Origin: Rhabditoides inermis
Lineage: Eukaryota > Nematoda > Chromadorea > Rhabditida > Rhabditidae
DNA length: 64,000 bases
Direction of reading: 5' to 3'
Assembly: GCA_963966185.1 (NCBI GenBank)
Contig: CAWZYM010000398.1
Coordinates: 372,001-436,000 of the forward strand
Shown: piece after piece, positions 21,401 to 32,500 of the stretch
Position numbering within the stretch: the first letter of the stretch is position 1
Layout of the letters: every line of letters starts with the position of its first letter
Made by a program: the position numbers and the translations under genes
The notes under the pieces: model-generated
Database searches by the model: none
What the model was told of the DNA's origin: nothing
What the model saw: only the letters and a program-made list of their open reading frames with translations

Positions 21401-21565
21401 GGCCGCAGTCCGCGCTCGCTGAAAGAGTGCCTCATGAAAACTTCGATTAATGATTTGACCAAAAAACTACTCACAACACGTGAAGCAGTTCCTGTGCCAG
21501 TGAGCTCCGATAGCCTGAATGGCTTCGGCGAAATAGACCGCCTTCCCGCAACGGCCGCAATTCAT
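18434..21565 (-). CDS. CSRP/MLP-family protein with two LIM domains
   Basis: Exons 21565-21475, 21418-21360, 21294-21131, 21085-21004, 20763-20692, 19682-19494, 19128-19032 and 18510-18434 join to 276 residues. A 15-nt microexon at 20622-20608 would add RSTDK and is uncertain. LIM1 ligands are C3, C6, H24, C27, C30, C35, C53 and C56. It is followed by FGPRGVGFG and GAGVLST, the glycine-rich signature of cysteine- and glycine-rich proteins. LIM2 (from about residue 200) ends FGPKGYGHGVGAG. A Gln-rich linker separates the domains. The family scaffolds actin/Z-disc complexes in muscle and can enter the nucleus. Oddities: LIM1 has C-x4-C where C-x2-C is usual, and LIM2 has H-x3-C instead of H-x2-C. 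The ATG lies 2 nt after a TTGCAG acceptor, suggesting trans-splicing. The exon at 20763 uses the second of two nearby acceptors. A tRNA gene sits in one intron. Confidence 0.87.
19795..19866 (-). tRNA. tRNA-Asn (GTT)
   Basis: A 72-nt cloverleaf on the minus strand with a seven-pair acceptor stem (GCTTCCG with CGGGAGC, one G-T pair), an intact A-box and B-box (GTTCGAACC), and anticodon loop CTGTTAA giving GTT. It lies in an intron of the LIM-protein gene, same strand. Confidence 0.93.
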
Positions 21566-21567
21566 TC

Positions 21568-23470
21568 CTGCAATACGGTAACAAAATCTAAACAGTAGAA
21601 ATTGTTGTAAAATTAGAGTAGCGACACAGTGCGTAGCAAACTGCGCGACAGAAGTGGAACATTCTCGGACTGATTGCTAGCCAGGCTTGTGCGACGAAGA
21701 TGGATGAGCGAATCGGCTAGGCAATCACACGAAACAACCGAACAACCCATATGCGATCGCCCCGAAACATAAGAACACATATTCGATTTTCGACAACGTC
21801 GCCGATCGCGAGAAAGGTGTGACATCACACACGCACACACACACACACAGACACCGGCATAGATCACAGGAGACATACGCGCGCGCCTCCGCAGATCCGA
21901 GATAGTGATATGCAAATGAAAGAGATATGCAAATAGGGCAGTCGTCCGGGTACCACCCCGGCTATAAACTGCGCATGGATAATAAAGCGATCTCGCATGG
22001 GGCGGAATTCCGGTGCACTCCCTCCCACCCACAGGCGCAGGCCGTTTATCAATCACTACAGACCGGTTCCAAGCGCATGCAAATTCGGATATGCAAATGC
22101 GTCAAGCGAGAAGCTTGCGAAACCGCAAGAGGAATGTGGCACGAGATTGCATTCCGTATGTTGCGAGAATTGCCTTTATGCGAAAAGTGTAAAAGAATAC
22201 TGTAGTAGTAGTAGGTGATTTTCTCGAAAATATTATGCCGGGCGAGTATTTTCGGAGGTATGCGGTTGCAATACGAGGTGGTCAGTCGACTGACGCGAAC
22301 TGGCACTTTTTGCACTTTGCTTCTCGCATTTCGGGCCATTCAAGCCGCTTATCCGGAGAAGGTGGGAAGAGCGGGGCGAGAGAACGAACAAACACACTAC
22401 CCACTCGCGCGACACACGACACGCGCGTTCAACATGATTCATATTGTAGAGATTCAGTAATCTATAACTTGCTTGACAGTCCATTGAGGTCGATTGTTTT
22501 GTGACACTACCTGGGGTTGTTTGACAAACGTCCACATTCCACAGTCCGTTGCTGCACGATAATGTCATATTGACAGGGCTCTCATTGTGTGTGTTATATA
22601 TTCATTGTTCAGGGGTCGGGGGAATAACAGGGGAAGGCACGCGACTGTGCGCTGGCAGAGAAACAAGCATCACCAACAACGCGTACGCATCCACGGGACC
22701 ACCGAAACCCGTGTTGTTGGAACTCGCAGTAGGCATTGTATTACTGTATTTTATCTCACCGTATCTCACCGTTATTTACGTAATCGATCTTGTGTGCTAC
22801 TTGATTTGAGATAAATATTCTGATTCTGATTCTGATATATTCATTTCCGTTCCTTCCGTCAGTCCCTGCATTACCGAGCCCGTGTCATGTGGCTTTGAGT
22901 TCTCTTTCAATATTTGTCTTCTTGCCTTGAAGGTACTGGCTGAAAGTTTTGGGAGTTTTGGCAACCGTGTTATCCGCAATGCTATGATGTGTGGTCGATA
23001 TAGTTTCACTTCACTAATCAACATGCATACTTGAAAAAAACGCCAAAAAGACCGTGCATATTTAAAAAAATGTTTGGAAATAAAGTGAAATCGTAATAAT
23101 ATTACAGGTTTGCCTACCGCTCACATATTATGGAAGCGTTCTAAACTGTATGAAAATTGTGTTCGTGTCAAGCAATTAAACACTGAGAACGACGAGTAAT
23201 CATTTTCCTGTATGACTACAACATCGCTGAGGTCTGTCATTTTACGATCTCGCAGCTGTCAACAGCATTTACCAAAATCGAAGCTACCAAAATCTCAACA
23301 ATTGCGAAAAATTCAGTTGCAACTGACAAAAAAAACTGGACGCTACGGCTACGCTTACGAAAACGTTACAGAACGTCAAAATTGGTATTAATCAAACAGA
23401 ATAATACCAATTTGCATCTCTTAAAAACACAGGGTTCGACTTATTCCAGGTTCCGTGTGGTATTTTTTTT
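21568..23470. other. spacer upstream of LIM gene
   Basis: No exon chain found. It is expected to contain the LIM gene promoter. A short ATTCTG-type tandem tail occurs near 22815-22840 and may mark the end of an old retroelement. The remainder is AT-rich. Confidence 0.45.
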
Positions 23471-23533
23471 TGTTTAGCCGGTTGAATCCGGGGTCCTCTT
23501 AGTCGAGAACAAGATAGGGTTTTTGGATTACGA
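23471..23533. repeat. dispersed repeat also present at 62641
   Basis: The first 44 nt match 62641-62686 with about two mismatches and contain a small CCGG-TTGAAT-CCGG stem-loop resembling a tRNA T-arm. The 3' part (23511-23533) is repeated at 23756-23778 on the other side of a SINE, as expected for a target-site duplication. Confidence 0.7.
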
Positions 23534-23755
23534 CGACGTCAGCAGAGGTAGTTGGGTTGGATGGCGTCGGACGTCTTGAGTTTCGTTCTTGAGTCCGTAG
23601 ATGGTGCTGTGACGCCTTCTGGCTGCCATGAGAGTGGTTTGCCACACCACAGGGGCTTGGTGAATTTCGCAAGAATGGTTGACTCCGAGGGGGATCGAAC
23701 CAGAGACCGTGAGATTGAGAGACGAACGCTCTATTCACTGAGCCGCGCCCCCGGC
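23534..23755 (-). mobile_element. second-family tRNA-derived SINE with target-site duplication
   Basis: The minus-strand head at about 23753-23690 has an A-box (GGCTCAGTGAATAGAGC) and B-box (GGTTCGATCC), followed by a body unlike the 4600-4880 element. It is flanked by 23-nt direct repeats (23511-23533 and 23756-23778, two mismatches). Insertion was into an older dispersed repeat downstream of the NRAMP gene. Confidence 0.7.
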
Positions 23756-23999
23756 AAGATAGGGTTCTTAGATTACGAGGTATGAGAGTATTTCGTACAT
23801 AAACAGTCCACTGCGCCTTGATGCTCATTTTGTAATTAGTTTGTGCGTATTCTGTGAGACCGAGACATGTTACAATAAATTTATTCAAAATAAATATGTG
23901 GATGTGACTATTTACAAAGCTTTAAGCTGCAAGTGAGCAAGTGACACGATAATACCTCGAATGCACAGGAAGGAGAATCAAAAACGAATCATTCAATAA

Positions 24000-26900
24000 T
24001 CATCCGACGATGATAGGATTGGAGTGGGACTTGTCGTCCAGCCAGGGAGCGTCCGATTCGAAAGCGCGGTCGAATGAGAAACCCCGGATCGTCTGGAAAA
24101 CAAGAATTGAAGAAAAATATAGGGAAGACTGAATGGGGGGGAGAGAAAGAAAGAAGGGGCGAGATATAGACCCAGGGCAAAAAGCGTAGGGAGAAGGGAG
24201 AAGAAAAAAACTAGGTGGGGAGGGACAACGCCAGGAAGAAAGAGACTCACCAAGTTCTCTGGCAGAAATTCGCAAGCCATGAGACAGTAGACGGTCTGAA
24301 AATAACCAAGAATTAATGGATGTAAGGATGTAACAAAATACCAGGTAGACAATGAATCCAAAGTAGAGAACGGTGGGCGGGACAATCGCGAGGAAGATGT
24401 ACCTGAAAAATATAGAAGTAACAATACAATACAGTAATAGATAACAACACAGATAATATGCAGATAACAACACAGATAATACAATCCACTCACCACTCGT
24501 TTCCCAGCGTCGACTCAATGTAGTCGTAGATGAAATAGATGTTGATCACAATCACCAACACAGCGGAGAACAGCGCGAAGATTTGGAACGATCTGCAAAT
24601 CGATAAAAGATACAGAATCGATAATCAATCGATACCGGTTGCTCTTGAAGTCGTGCATGATCTTGTGGCTGCTGGTGAAGGTGATGATAGGAATGAGGGC
24701 GAATGGGAGCTGGATCATCTGCACACAGTTCAGAAGGTCGTTCATTCCGGTGAGATGACGGATGTCTGCAAAACACATTGTTTCTCTGCCTAGGTGCTTA
24801 CAAGAAATATTTCATAATGAACAGGTACACAGGACATAGCTCACCTTTGAGGAAGACGGCGACGGCGAGGGTGGGTAGGATGGCGATGGCTCGCGTGAAC
24901 AGCACCCGCTTCCACTTGGGCCACGACACGCGGATGAAACCCTGCGAGACAAGTCTCCAGCCCGATGCGTATCGTACGTACCGCCATCGCTAACCACTAC
25001 ACTACGCGGCGCTCTTATTCAACTTATGACATACTGCGATGCCGGATAAATGTTGAATTGAATTGAATTGACTTGACTTGAATTGTACCTCCATGACAAA
25101 CTGTCTAGTGACCAATCGACACTATGATCACATAATTCGAAAGTGTACCTCCATGACGAACTGTCCGGCGTAGGTGCCGGTCATGGTGGACGACTGTCCG
25201 GCGGCGAAGATGCCCACCGCCCAGATGACCATCGCGTACTGCGAGAACTCGCAGCCCAGAAACATGCCGCCCTGCAAAACGGTCTCTTGCCGACTGAGAC
25301 ATTACATCTTTTCAAACGAATGTGATCAGAATGTGTTAACATGCGTTTTAGAATGCGAAACATTTACATTCGCCGCACTGACCAGGTAGATGTCGGCCTC
25401 GACCGTCTCCGTGTTGTTCGGGAACACGTCTTCGGCCCAGTGACGCGCCACGCACGACGAGCGCTGAATCATACAGGTAAAGGTGAAGGTAGCCCCTGAT
25501 TGAAGAGAAGAGATTACTCTGCGGAGAAAGTCGAAGGAAGACTATGTCACTACACCATAGCCAAACGATTTTCCAACGACAGCCCATTTATCATATCCAC
25601 TTTTCATTCCATTTTCCATGCTACCCTGCAGTTTGCTTCTTCCGTTTCTAAAAACCTATGCAACGCCGTCGCGGCAAAGCTCTCTCGCTGCTGAGCGCAC
25701 ATGACCTCATGGCGCAATGGTAGCGCGTTCGACTCCAGATCGAAAGGTTGGGCGTTCGATCCGCTCTGGGGTCAAAAGTTTTGCCCGATACTATTGCAAA
25801 CGTACAATCGAAATAACAGGCCTAGAAATACTTTCGCGTCATAAGAACAACTGTTTGATACTTTTAAACATTTTTAAGACGTACCACATCACTGTTGGTC
25901 TTCTGGTAGAGTCCGTGTGCGAATACGGCGACGACGAACAGGTTGATGAAGAAGGAGACAAAGAGAGCGATGGACGACTCGATGAGGTAGTAGAGGTTCG
26001 CCTCCTTCACTGTCTGACGACGAGTGCGGTCGATTTTGCGAGACTGAAAAGACCCTCTGTTGTTTTGTCCTCCGTTCGATTCACCCCGGCGGAACACCTA
26101 TCAATTCGGGGGATGCAATTCCATGCTACTCGTTGCAGCACAGCAGATAAGCCGATTACAAGTATTCTTATCACATTTGCCCGGGGTCAAACCTTGACGA
26201 GCGCCGAGTGGAGATAGAGGTTGTGCGGCATGATAACTGCGCCCACCACCGAGATGCCTGCAGAGTTGATATGTGGACATACGAACACTGAAGTGAACAC
26301 ACCCTGTAGGAATTCCTCGCGTCCGCAGCCCTCGCACCACGGGATGAACATGCCCTTGAGCACCTCCACAGTGTTCGGCTTCACGATACCGTACTGCAAG
26401 AGGGATACAGTATGCTACCGTACTCTGCTTACCTCGAATCCGAACGTGACCGCCATAGTAGTGATGAGGATGGCGAAGATGAACTCGAGTTTGCGGAATC
26501 CGTAGCGGTCGATGAAGAGGAACGTGATCGTGTCGAGTACGGTGATCAGCACGCCCACGTAGAGAGGGATACTGTAAGGGGGTACTGTAATGGTAAGGAT
26601 AGTACTGTAGATCTCGGCATCGTGAGAACAGGTGCACTCACGCGGCGCTGCTGAGCAGGTACAGAGCGATGGCCGTTCCTATCACCTCCTGCATGTCCGA
26701 GCAGATGATCGCCAGCTCGATCATCGCCCTGCAAGTGATACGGTAATGTATCGTAGACCATTTTAGCTCACCAGAGAATCACGCGCGGCAGGCGGGGGTA
26801 GTACGAGTGCGCGATCTGAAAAAGAGAGAGTGTGTGGTTGATCCGAATCAGAAAATTTATCTCGAATCAAGTAACACATTACAATTATGTAAATTACGGC

Positions 26901-28158
26901 AGGGATACGGTAAAATACAGTATTTCTACGCCTACGGCAAGTTGATCATAAAGATCTTCTCACCTCAGCCATATGCCGTCCGCTCACGACTCCCAGCCGG
27001 GCGCTCATTCGCTGCAGCAGCAGACCCATGATGTGCGCGGACAAAAGTACCCACAGCAGCTGAAGAGGAGGTGTTGGACATGCTAGACATGTTAGAGATA
27101 CCTTGTACTGTGCTTTGGCGCCGCTCTGCAAGTCGCTCTCGATGTTTCCCGGGTCGAGGTAGGCGATGCTCATCAGGAAGCCGGGACCCGTGTACGCCCA
27201 CAGCTTGCGCCATGAGAAACCCTGCAAAATCTCATAGAATACTATTTCACCTCAATTGTCTAATGATTCCTGTCCTAAACTGCAACGAGTCTTACGTATT
27301 TACTCGCTAGTTTTGCTTTCAGTCAAGGTCACTGACTCACTGCACGTTATTGCTGTAACAGGTATCAGCAATGGTGTGTGCAGAAAGAGCGAACCACATA
27401 AACAACTCGATCGATAGACAGATGACTCACATCGTGTTCCGATTCGGGAATGTCGACGAGTGTGTCGAGAAGGTCTTCTGTCACCTCCGTCCTTCGCTCC
27501 TCCGACCGCTCATCCGACGATGTCGGCATCTCTGCAACCAGCAGGAGTTAGCACCAAGGATTACGAAAGACACAAACAACTACTGTCTGATTCAAAGAAA
27601 CAATAACATTGCGGTTTGATGCACTAGACACTACTATCAGTGAAGCATGTTATATGCTTATATCGTTCATAACAGTCACAAGACTATAATGCGAATCGTA
27701 ATGGATTCTGTGAACGGCGATAAAAGTGTGAATTGGGCGGGTGGCGGGAGCGCGCCGCGCAAAGTCAATAAACAAGTGCTATGTTTTCGAGGTGAATGGA
27801 TAGAAAGAAGGGCAGCGGTCAGTCTGCACTGGAGTAGCACATACTAGAAGTGCCACGACCGGTGTACGGAAAAGAAAGGGAGAGTGCACAGAATCGGTCA
27901 GACATGATGGATCGCCGCATTCTATGACAGGGTGCGTGGGAAGAGTTTCTCTCACTTATGCAAATCACCCGCGTCGTCGGTCTCGGTTTCGACTACGTAA
28001 ACACCTATCCTTATCGATGACATTTCAATAGTCATCAAACATCGATGCGGTATGCAGACCGAAAACAAGCTGGCAATAACGATAACGCGAAAGGTGTTTG
28101 ACAGTGTGTGAAAACACGCGGACTCACCGTGGTCTATGAGTGTCTCTTCATCGTCCAT
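24000..28158 (-). CDS. NRAMP/SLC11-family divalent metal transporter
   Basis: Eighteen exons (28158-28128, 27531-27431, 27221-27102, 27059-26964, 26815-26772, 26728-26642, 26571-26433, 26393-26303, 26257-26193, 26043-25885, 25463-25383, 25271-25149, 24941-24845, 24765-24636, 24592-24494, 24402-24342, 24295-24251, 24092-24000) join to 553 residues. The two metal-site motifs are intact: DPGN at 67-70 in TM1 and MPHN at 246-249 in TM6. [14 protein letters not shown], the family transport signature, is also present. It should import Fe2+/Mn2+ with protons at the plasma or endosomal membrane, like C. elegans SMF-1/2/3; which paralog is undecided. The donor at 25383 (GTCAGT) was chosen because DIYLGGMFLGC matches relatives. 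A downstream donor would insert five residues. A minus-strand AATAAA occurs near 23888-23877. Introns hold SINE fragments and a tRNA-Trp. Confidence 0.95.
24973..25105. mobile_element. SINE head fragment with TTGAA tail in NRAMP intron
   Basis: About 35 nt (near 24980-25015) match the tRNA-like head of the element at 4600-4880 (ATCGCTAACCACTACACTAC shared). A TTGAA/TTGAC pentamer array (25052-25083) follows. The unit ends at a 22-nt copy of NRAMP exon 12 sequence (25084-25105). Confidence 0.6.
25476..25590 (-). mobile_element. truncated SINE body in NRAMP intron
   Basis: About 110 nt match the distal body of the 4600-4880 SINE (shared ATTACTCTGCGGAG-like and CACTACACCATAGCC blocks) without the tRNA head. 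Truncated copy of the same family. Confidence 0.65.
25703..25773 (+). tRNA. tRNA-Trp (CCA)
   Basis: A 71-nt cloverleaf with acceptor stem GACCTCA/TGGGGTC, A-box TGGCGCAATGG, B-box GTTCGATCC and anticodon loop CTCCAGA giving CCA. It lies antisense within an NRAMP intron (between the exons at 25885 and 25463). Confidence 0.94.
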
Positions 28159-28889
28159 GGTGGGGATTTGGGTGGATTCTAGGGGTAAGTAGACAAATAC
28201 GATGACAATTGGGAAGTGTGGCGCGATCGGTGAATCAGTAGCCGCAGCTAGCAGTTTTGAAAACACCCACCCCTCTCTCTGCCCGCTCAGCTGTTTTGAC
28301 ACGCTCGCGACGCGACGCGTGTTTGCGCCGGGGCAAGAGAATTTAACTCGATGCTCAGACTTCGCATCTCTTAGAGTTTGTGACGAATGTGTAGAAATAT
28401 AGCATATGGACAGCTGCGGCGCAAATGATACTTTCATCGATTCTCTACTTCATTGGTAAATCAGTAGGTTCTCTCCGCAGAAGCTCGGTCACCCCGCTCT
28501 TGAAATTAGATTCCGAATCGGCGTCAGATGAGAAAGTCGACTGTCTCCTACTCGCTGGTATACAACAGTTTCGAAGCAGAGGTAGTGCGGATTTGATTGA
28601 GCTCCCCGGTCGTAGTAGAGTGCTTTTTCACTGTCTTCCTTCAAGCATTCTTTGGGTAGGTTTGATTTATATAATTTTTTTAAAAAAGTACTTGCGCAAA
28701 GAGAGTAAGTTTGTCTTGTTCCAATTCAACAAACGTGCATGCATGAAACGTTTACAAATACTAGCACAAACCTGCACCTCTCTTTCTCTTCCTCTCCTCT
28801 CTCTCCCCATCTTCTCTCCCCATCTCTCTCTCCCTCTCCTCTCTCTCTCCATCTTCTCTCCCCATCTCTCTCTCCTCTCTCCTCTCTCT

Positions 28890-28930
<41 letters not shown>

Positions 28931-29554
28931 ATATTGACGTTATTCATTTGTATTGTTATATCATCTGTTATAATAGTTTTATTGGGTCACGTAAAAATTA
29001 CCTTGAAGATAATTACGTTACGAATACGCTTGATCTGGCAATGTCTTCGCAGATAATTTATATGGAGTACTACACTCCAAATCAACCATACGTAGACACA
29101 GACTCCTGTGTCTGAGAATGACTCTCCTGTGTCTGAGAATGACTCTATTCACCTCCATCCTCCATACTTACAAAAATGTGATAAAAATGATTACGTCCAC
29201 TTGTTACCTTGAATTATTTTCACAAATTAAGTTGCATAATAATATTTTTACAAGTTTGTATTATCAGCGGAATGTTATTTTGAAGTTTAGGAACCACGTT
29301 ACACAATTGTTACCATTTCAAACGAGGTTCGCATGTTCGATTTTGATTAAATCGTTCGCCTGGTATTTTTTTCAATGCAGACTTTTACGTGTACTTTCGC
29401 CACGTTTCATCAATAACGGCAAAAGCGACCACATAAAAGCAGAGCGCCGGAGTCAGTCATCACATCAGCATCCTCTACTACTTCCAATCACATCATTCCG
29501 CCATGCTCTTCCACATTCTTTCCTCGAATATGTGTTCATACTAACTTGTTCAGG
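28159..29554. other. divergent spacer between NRAMP and tandem gene A
   Basis: Start codons of the minus NRAMP gene and plus gene A face away from each other. A CT-rich array runs at about 28780-28930. From about 28690 the sequence is partly repeated upstream of gene B (34280-34760). The last ~220 nt before gene A (29335-29554) closely match 35115-35336 and contain a TATA-like CATAAAAGC near 29431, so this is the likely promoter. Confidence 0.6.
29335..29554 (+). promoter_or_regulatory. conserved promoter/5' leader of tandem gene A
   Basis: Nearly identical to 35115-35336 before gene B, while the DNA further upstream diverges. It holds a CATAAAAGC box (about 29431), a TCAGTCATCAC-like possible initiator 20-25 nt later, and an acceptor ACTTGTTCAG ending 1 nt before the ATG. 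The conservation marks the shared control and leader region. The exact transcription start is not visible. Confidence 0.5.
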
Positions 29555-32500
29555 ATGACGATCCTCCTCGTTCTCTCCCTCCTGGTGGCGGGCGCGTCTG
29601 CGGCGTGCAATCCTGACTACACCAAGGGAGGCGTGGGATGGTTCTTCTGCAACCAACAGTCGATGAGTGTCCCGTCCACCTACAACCTCCGGTGGCACAA
29701 GCACTTCGAGCAACGCTTCCAACTGCTGGGCGCTGCGTGTGAAGAGCTGGAGGCCAAGATCACAGAGATTCGCGCCATGGACTTCAACCTGAATGTCAAT
29801 GTGAAGTGGACCTTCTCCAACACACCCGAAGGAGTCTTCTTCGATTGGTTCTATGGAGCCCAGTTCTCCAGCACTCTTCGCGCGCAAATCATCGCCCGTC
29901 CCGAGCTTCAATTCTTCTTCAATGTCTCTGCCAGTGAGTATCATATGCGAGATCTTGTTCTTTGTGAAACTATGTAGTGTACGACTTTGCAGTCAGCAAG
30001 ATCATTCCGAATGAGAACGCCAACCCCGCAGTTCCTTACACCATCGACGTCGCCACGTGTGAACCTGCTGCATCCAGTTAGTTTGGATTCAGGTACCCCT
30101 CATAGTTTGTATGTTGCAGTGTTCTTGGACGAAGAACTCGCTGTCATTTTCAACGCTCTTCCCAACAACAACGACACTAAGCAAGCTCAGTCACATCTCT
30201 ACTTTCTTTTCAACAACTCTATCTCGTTCACCAGCGAGAACAAGTACAAGGTAGGAATTCCTATTCATGAATGATTCCCTATTGAGCATTCTCGTGTTTC
30301 AGTATTACGCAGTGGTGTACGATGTGCTGACCAGCTATGGACTCGCTTCTCCGATGCTGTCGAATGTGACTGATTCTGCAGTGATGGAGGAGAATGGAGT
30401 GACAGCCGGAAGCAAGACTGACGAGTTCCTCCAGCTGCCGATTGCCTTCTACTGTGATATCTTCATGACTTACTCCAGCGGAAAAGTGATCACTGCTGCT
30501 CAGAGCAGCGCGTTCTTCACTCAAATCGACATCGAGTGGAACTTCCTGTATGCTGAAGACAAGAAGAAAGTCAAGCAGTCTTGCCCTGATTTCACGGACA
30601 AGTGTGAAAAGAAAGGAAAGAAGCTGAAGGGAGGCAGTGGAAGCAAGAACAAGAAGGCATCGCACGGGTCCAAATCCAAGTCTGGTTCGAGCGAGAAGTC
30701 CGCTTCAAAGGAGTGGGATGGAACGTGCAACACCGAAGATCAGAGCAACATTGCATACGTGAGTAGACTATCACTGAAACATCATTAAACATCTGTAAAC
30801 CATTTTTACAGTACATCTACCAAACGTTCTGTGCTGGACCTCAGGTGTTCAAGAGCTATACCCAGTACTTCATCTCCATTCAAACCCAGCTCATCCTTCT
30901 TGCTGGACCTGACAACGGACAGCACTTGGAAACTATCTTTGCTACGGTAACACTATTAGACTCACCTGCCGAATCAATCGTTGATTCAGCTCAATGGAAT
31001 GACTTTCACCAACGCTGACATCACCACTACATACGTCTACGCATTCCTTCAAGAAGTCGCGAAGCTCGACGTGACTGTAAGGTCTGAAATTGTCGCTGAC
31101 TGTGAAATCTTTTTCAACACGCACAAGTGTGAGTTTACTGAGTCGTATTTGCCAGAGCAACAAATACCAATATTATGACAACTTTCAGTCCAAACGATCA
31201 TCGCTGTGATAGGACGCATGAACGAGACAGTGGAGTTCACTGATATTCCCGAGGTCTTCCAAGGTACATGGGACTGCGATCTATTGCAACTCAAGCCATC
31301 ACATTTCAGCCCTCATCTCCGTGGATGTGTTCGATGCGTACATGGAGTTGACTTTCGAGCAGAAATGCCAGCTGTATGTGGTGTTCTCGTGCCACTCGCA
31401 CAAGTACTTCGATGCTGCATCCATCTCTCAGGCTATTGCTAGCATCTCTGTCGAATTCTCCGCAGTTTTCGAGCTCAACCTCTTCACTTCCCTTAGCAGT
31501 GACGTCCAGGACAACACTACTTTCACAGCTACGGTATGTTTATTATGAATGATTTCGAGTGACATTTGAGTCCTAACCGTTTGCAGATTGAATCCGCGCA
31601 GTACTACGCATTCTCGCAACTGGCTCTGTTTGACTTCTTCATGGAGTCTGAGGTGCTGGCTGCTGTAGACTCGTGTCTTCGCGAGCTCGATTTCGAGACC
31701 CACGAGCGTCTCGCTCACTGTGCTCCCACCATCTTCTACACTGTTGAGAAATGTGCCAAGGAGAGCCTCGTCACATTCTACAACCCGTTCCCCTACAACA
31801 CGATCGGCTGGAGTCTGATGAACAACATTGCAATGGGAACTCCGGGATACTACAAAAAGTGGAATGCTGTGTTCGAGCCTTGCGCACAACTCCTAGCAGC
31901 TCTCTGTCCCGAACTGAGCGACACAATTACTAACATTCTCAAAAACACCACGATCACTGATTTCTCCGTCAAGGTTGATTTCTATTCGACCCCGGAGTAC
32001 GCAATTTTGTATGAATTCTTCTTCAAACTTGACTGGGAGCTCCGCATCGAACTCTTCTACAAGATGGATTTCATGTTCGCTTACGACGAATGTTAGTGAC
32101 GAACGATTGAAAACACATCAAACTTGTTTGTGTTTTCAGTCAACGCACTGATCAAGGAGCAAGCTAAGAACCCCATCGAATTCCATCCCATCGATGTTGA
32201 TTCGTGTGAATCGTCTGTTCAGAGTGAGTTATCAAGAAATAACAACATGTTTTTGCCTTCTTTATAGTGCTCATTGACATTCAACTCAACGAGACATGGA
32301 ACAGTTTGTCCACTGAGAAACAGTATCAGCTGATTTTCCTGTCCGGCAAAAGCCACTACTTCAAGTTCGAGTTTGAGGTAAGCTTATTGGGGGTTTTCAA
32401 ATGATCTTTTGATTAACGATTTTCAGTACTACGCTTACGTGAACAGTATTCTGATCCAGCTTGGACTGATGAACCCTATGCTAGCCAACGTGACCAACAC

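Noticed and set aside
30279..30665. 128-codon antisense frame, repeated at 36054-36440
   Set aside because: It mirrors the conserved coding exon of the tandem genes. It has no independent splice or start context, and its conservation follows from the duplication.
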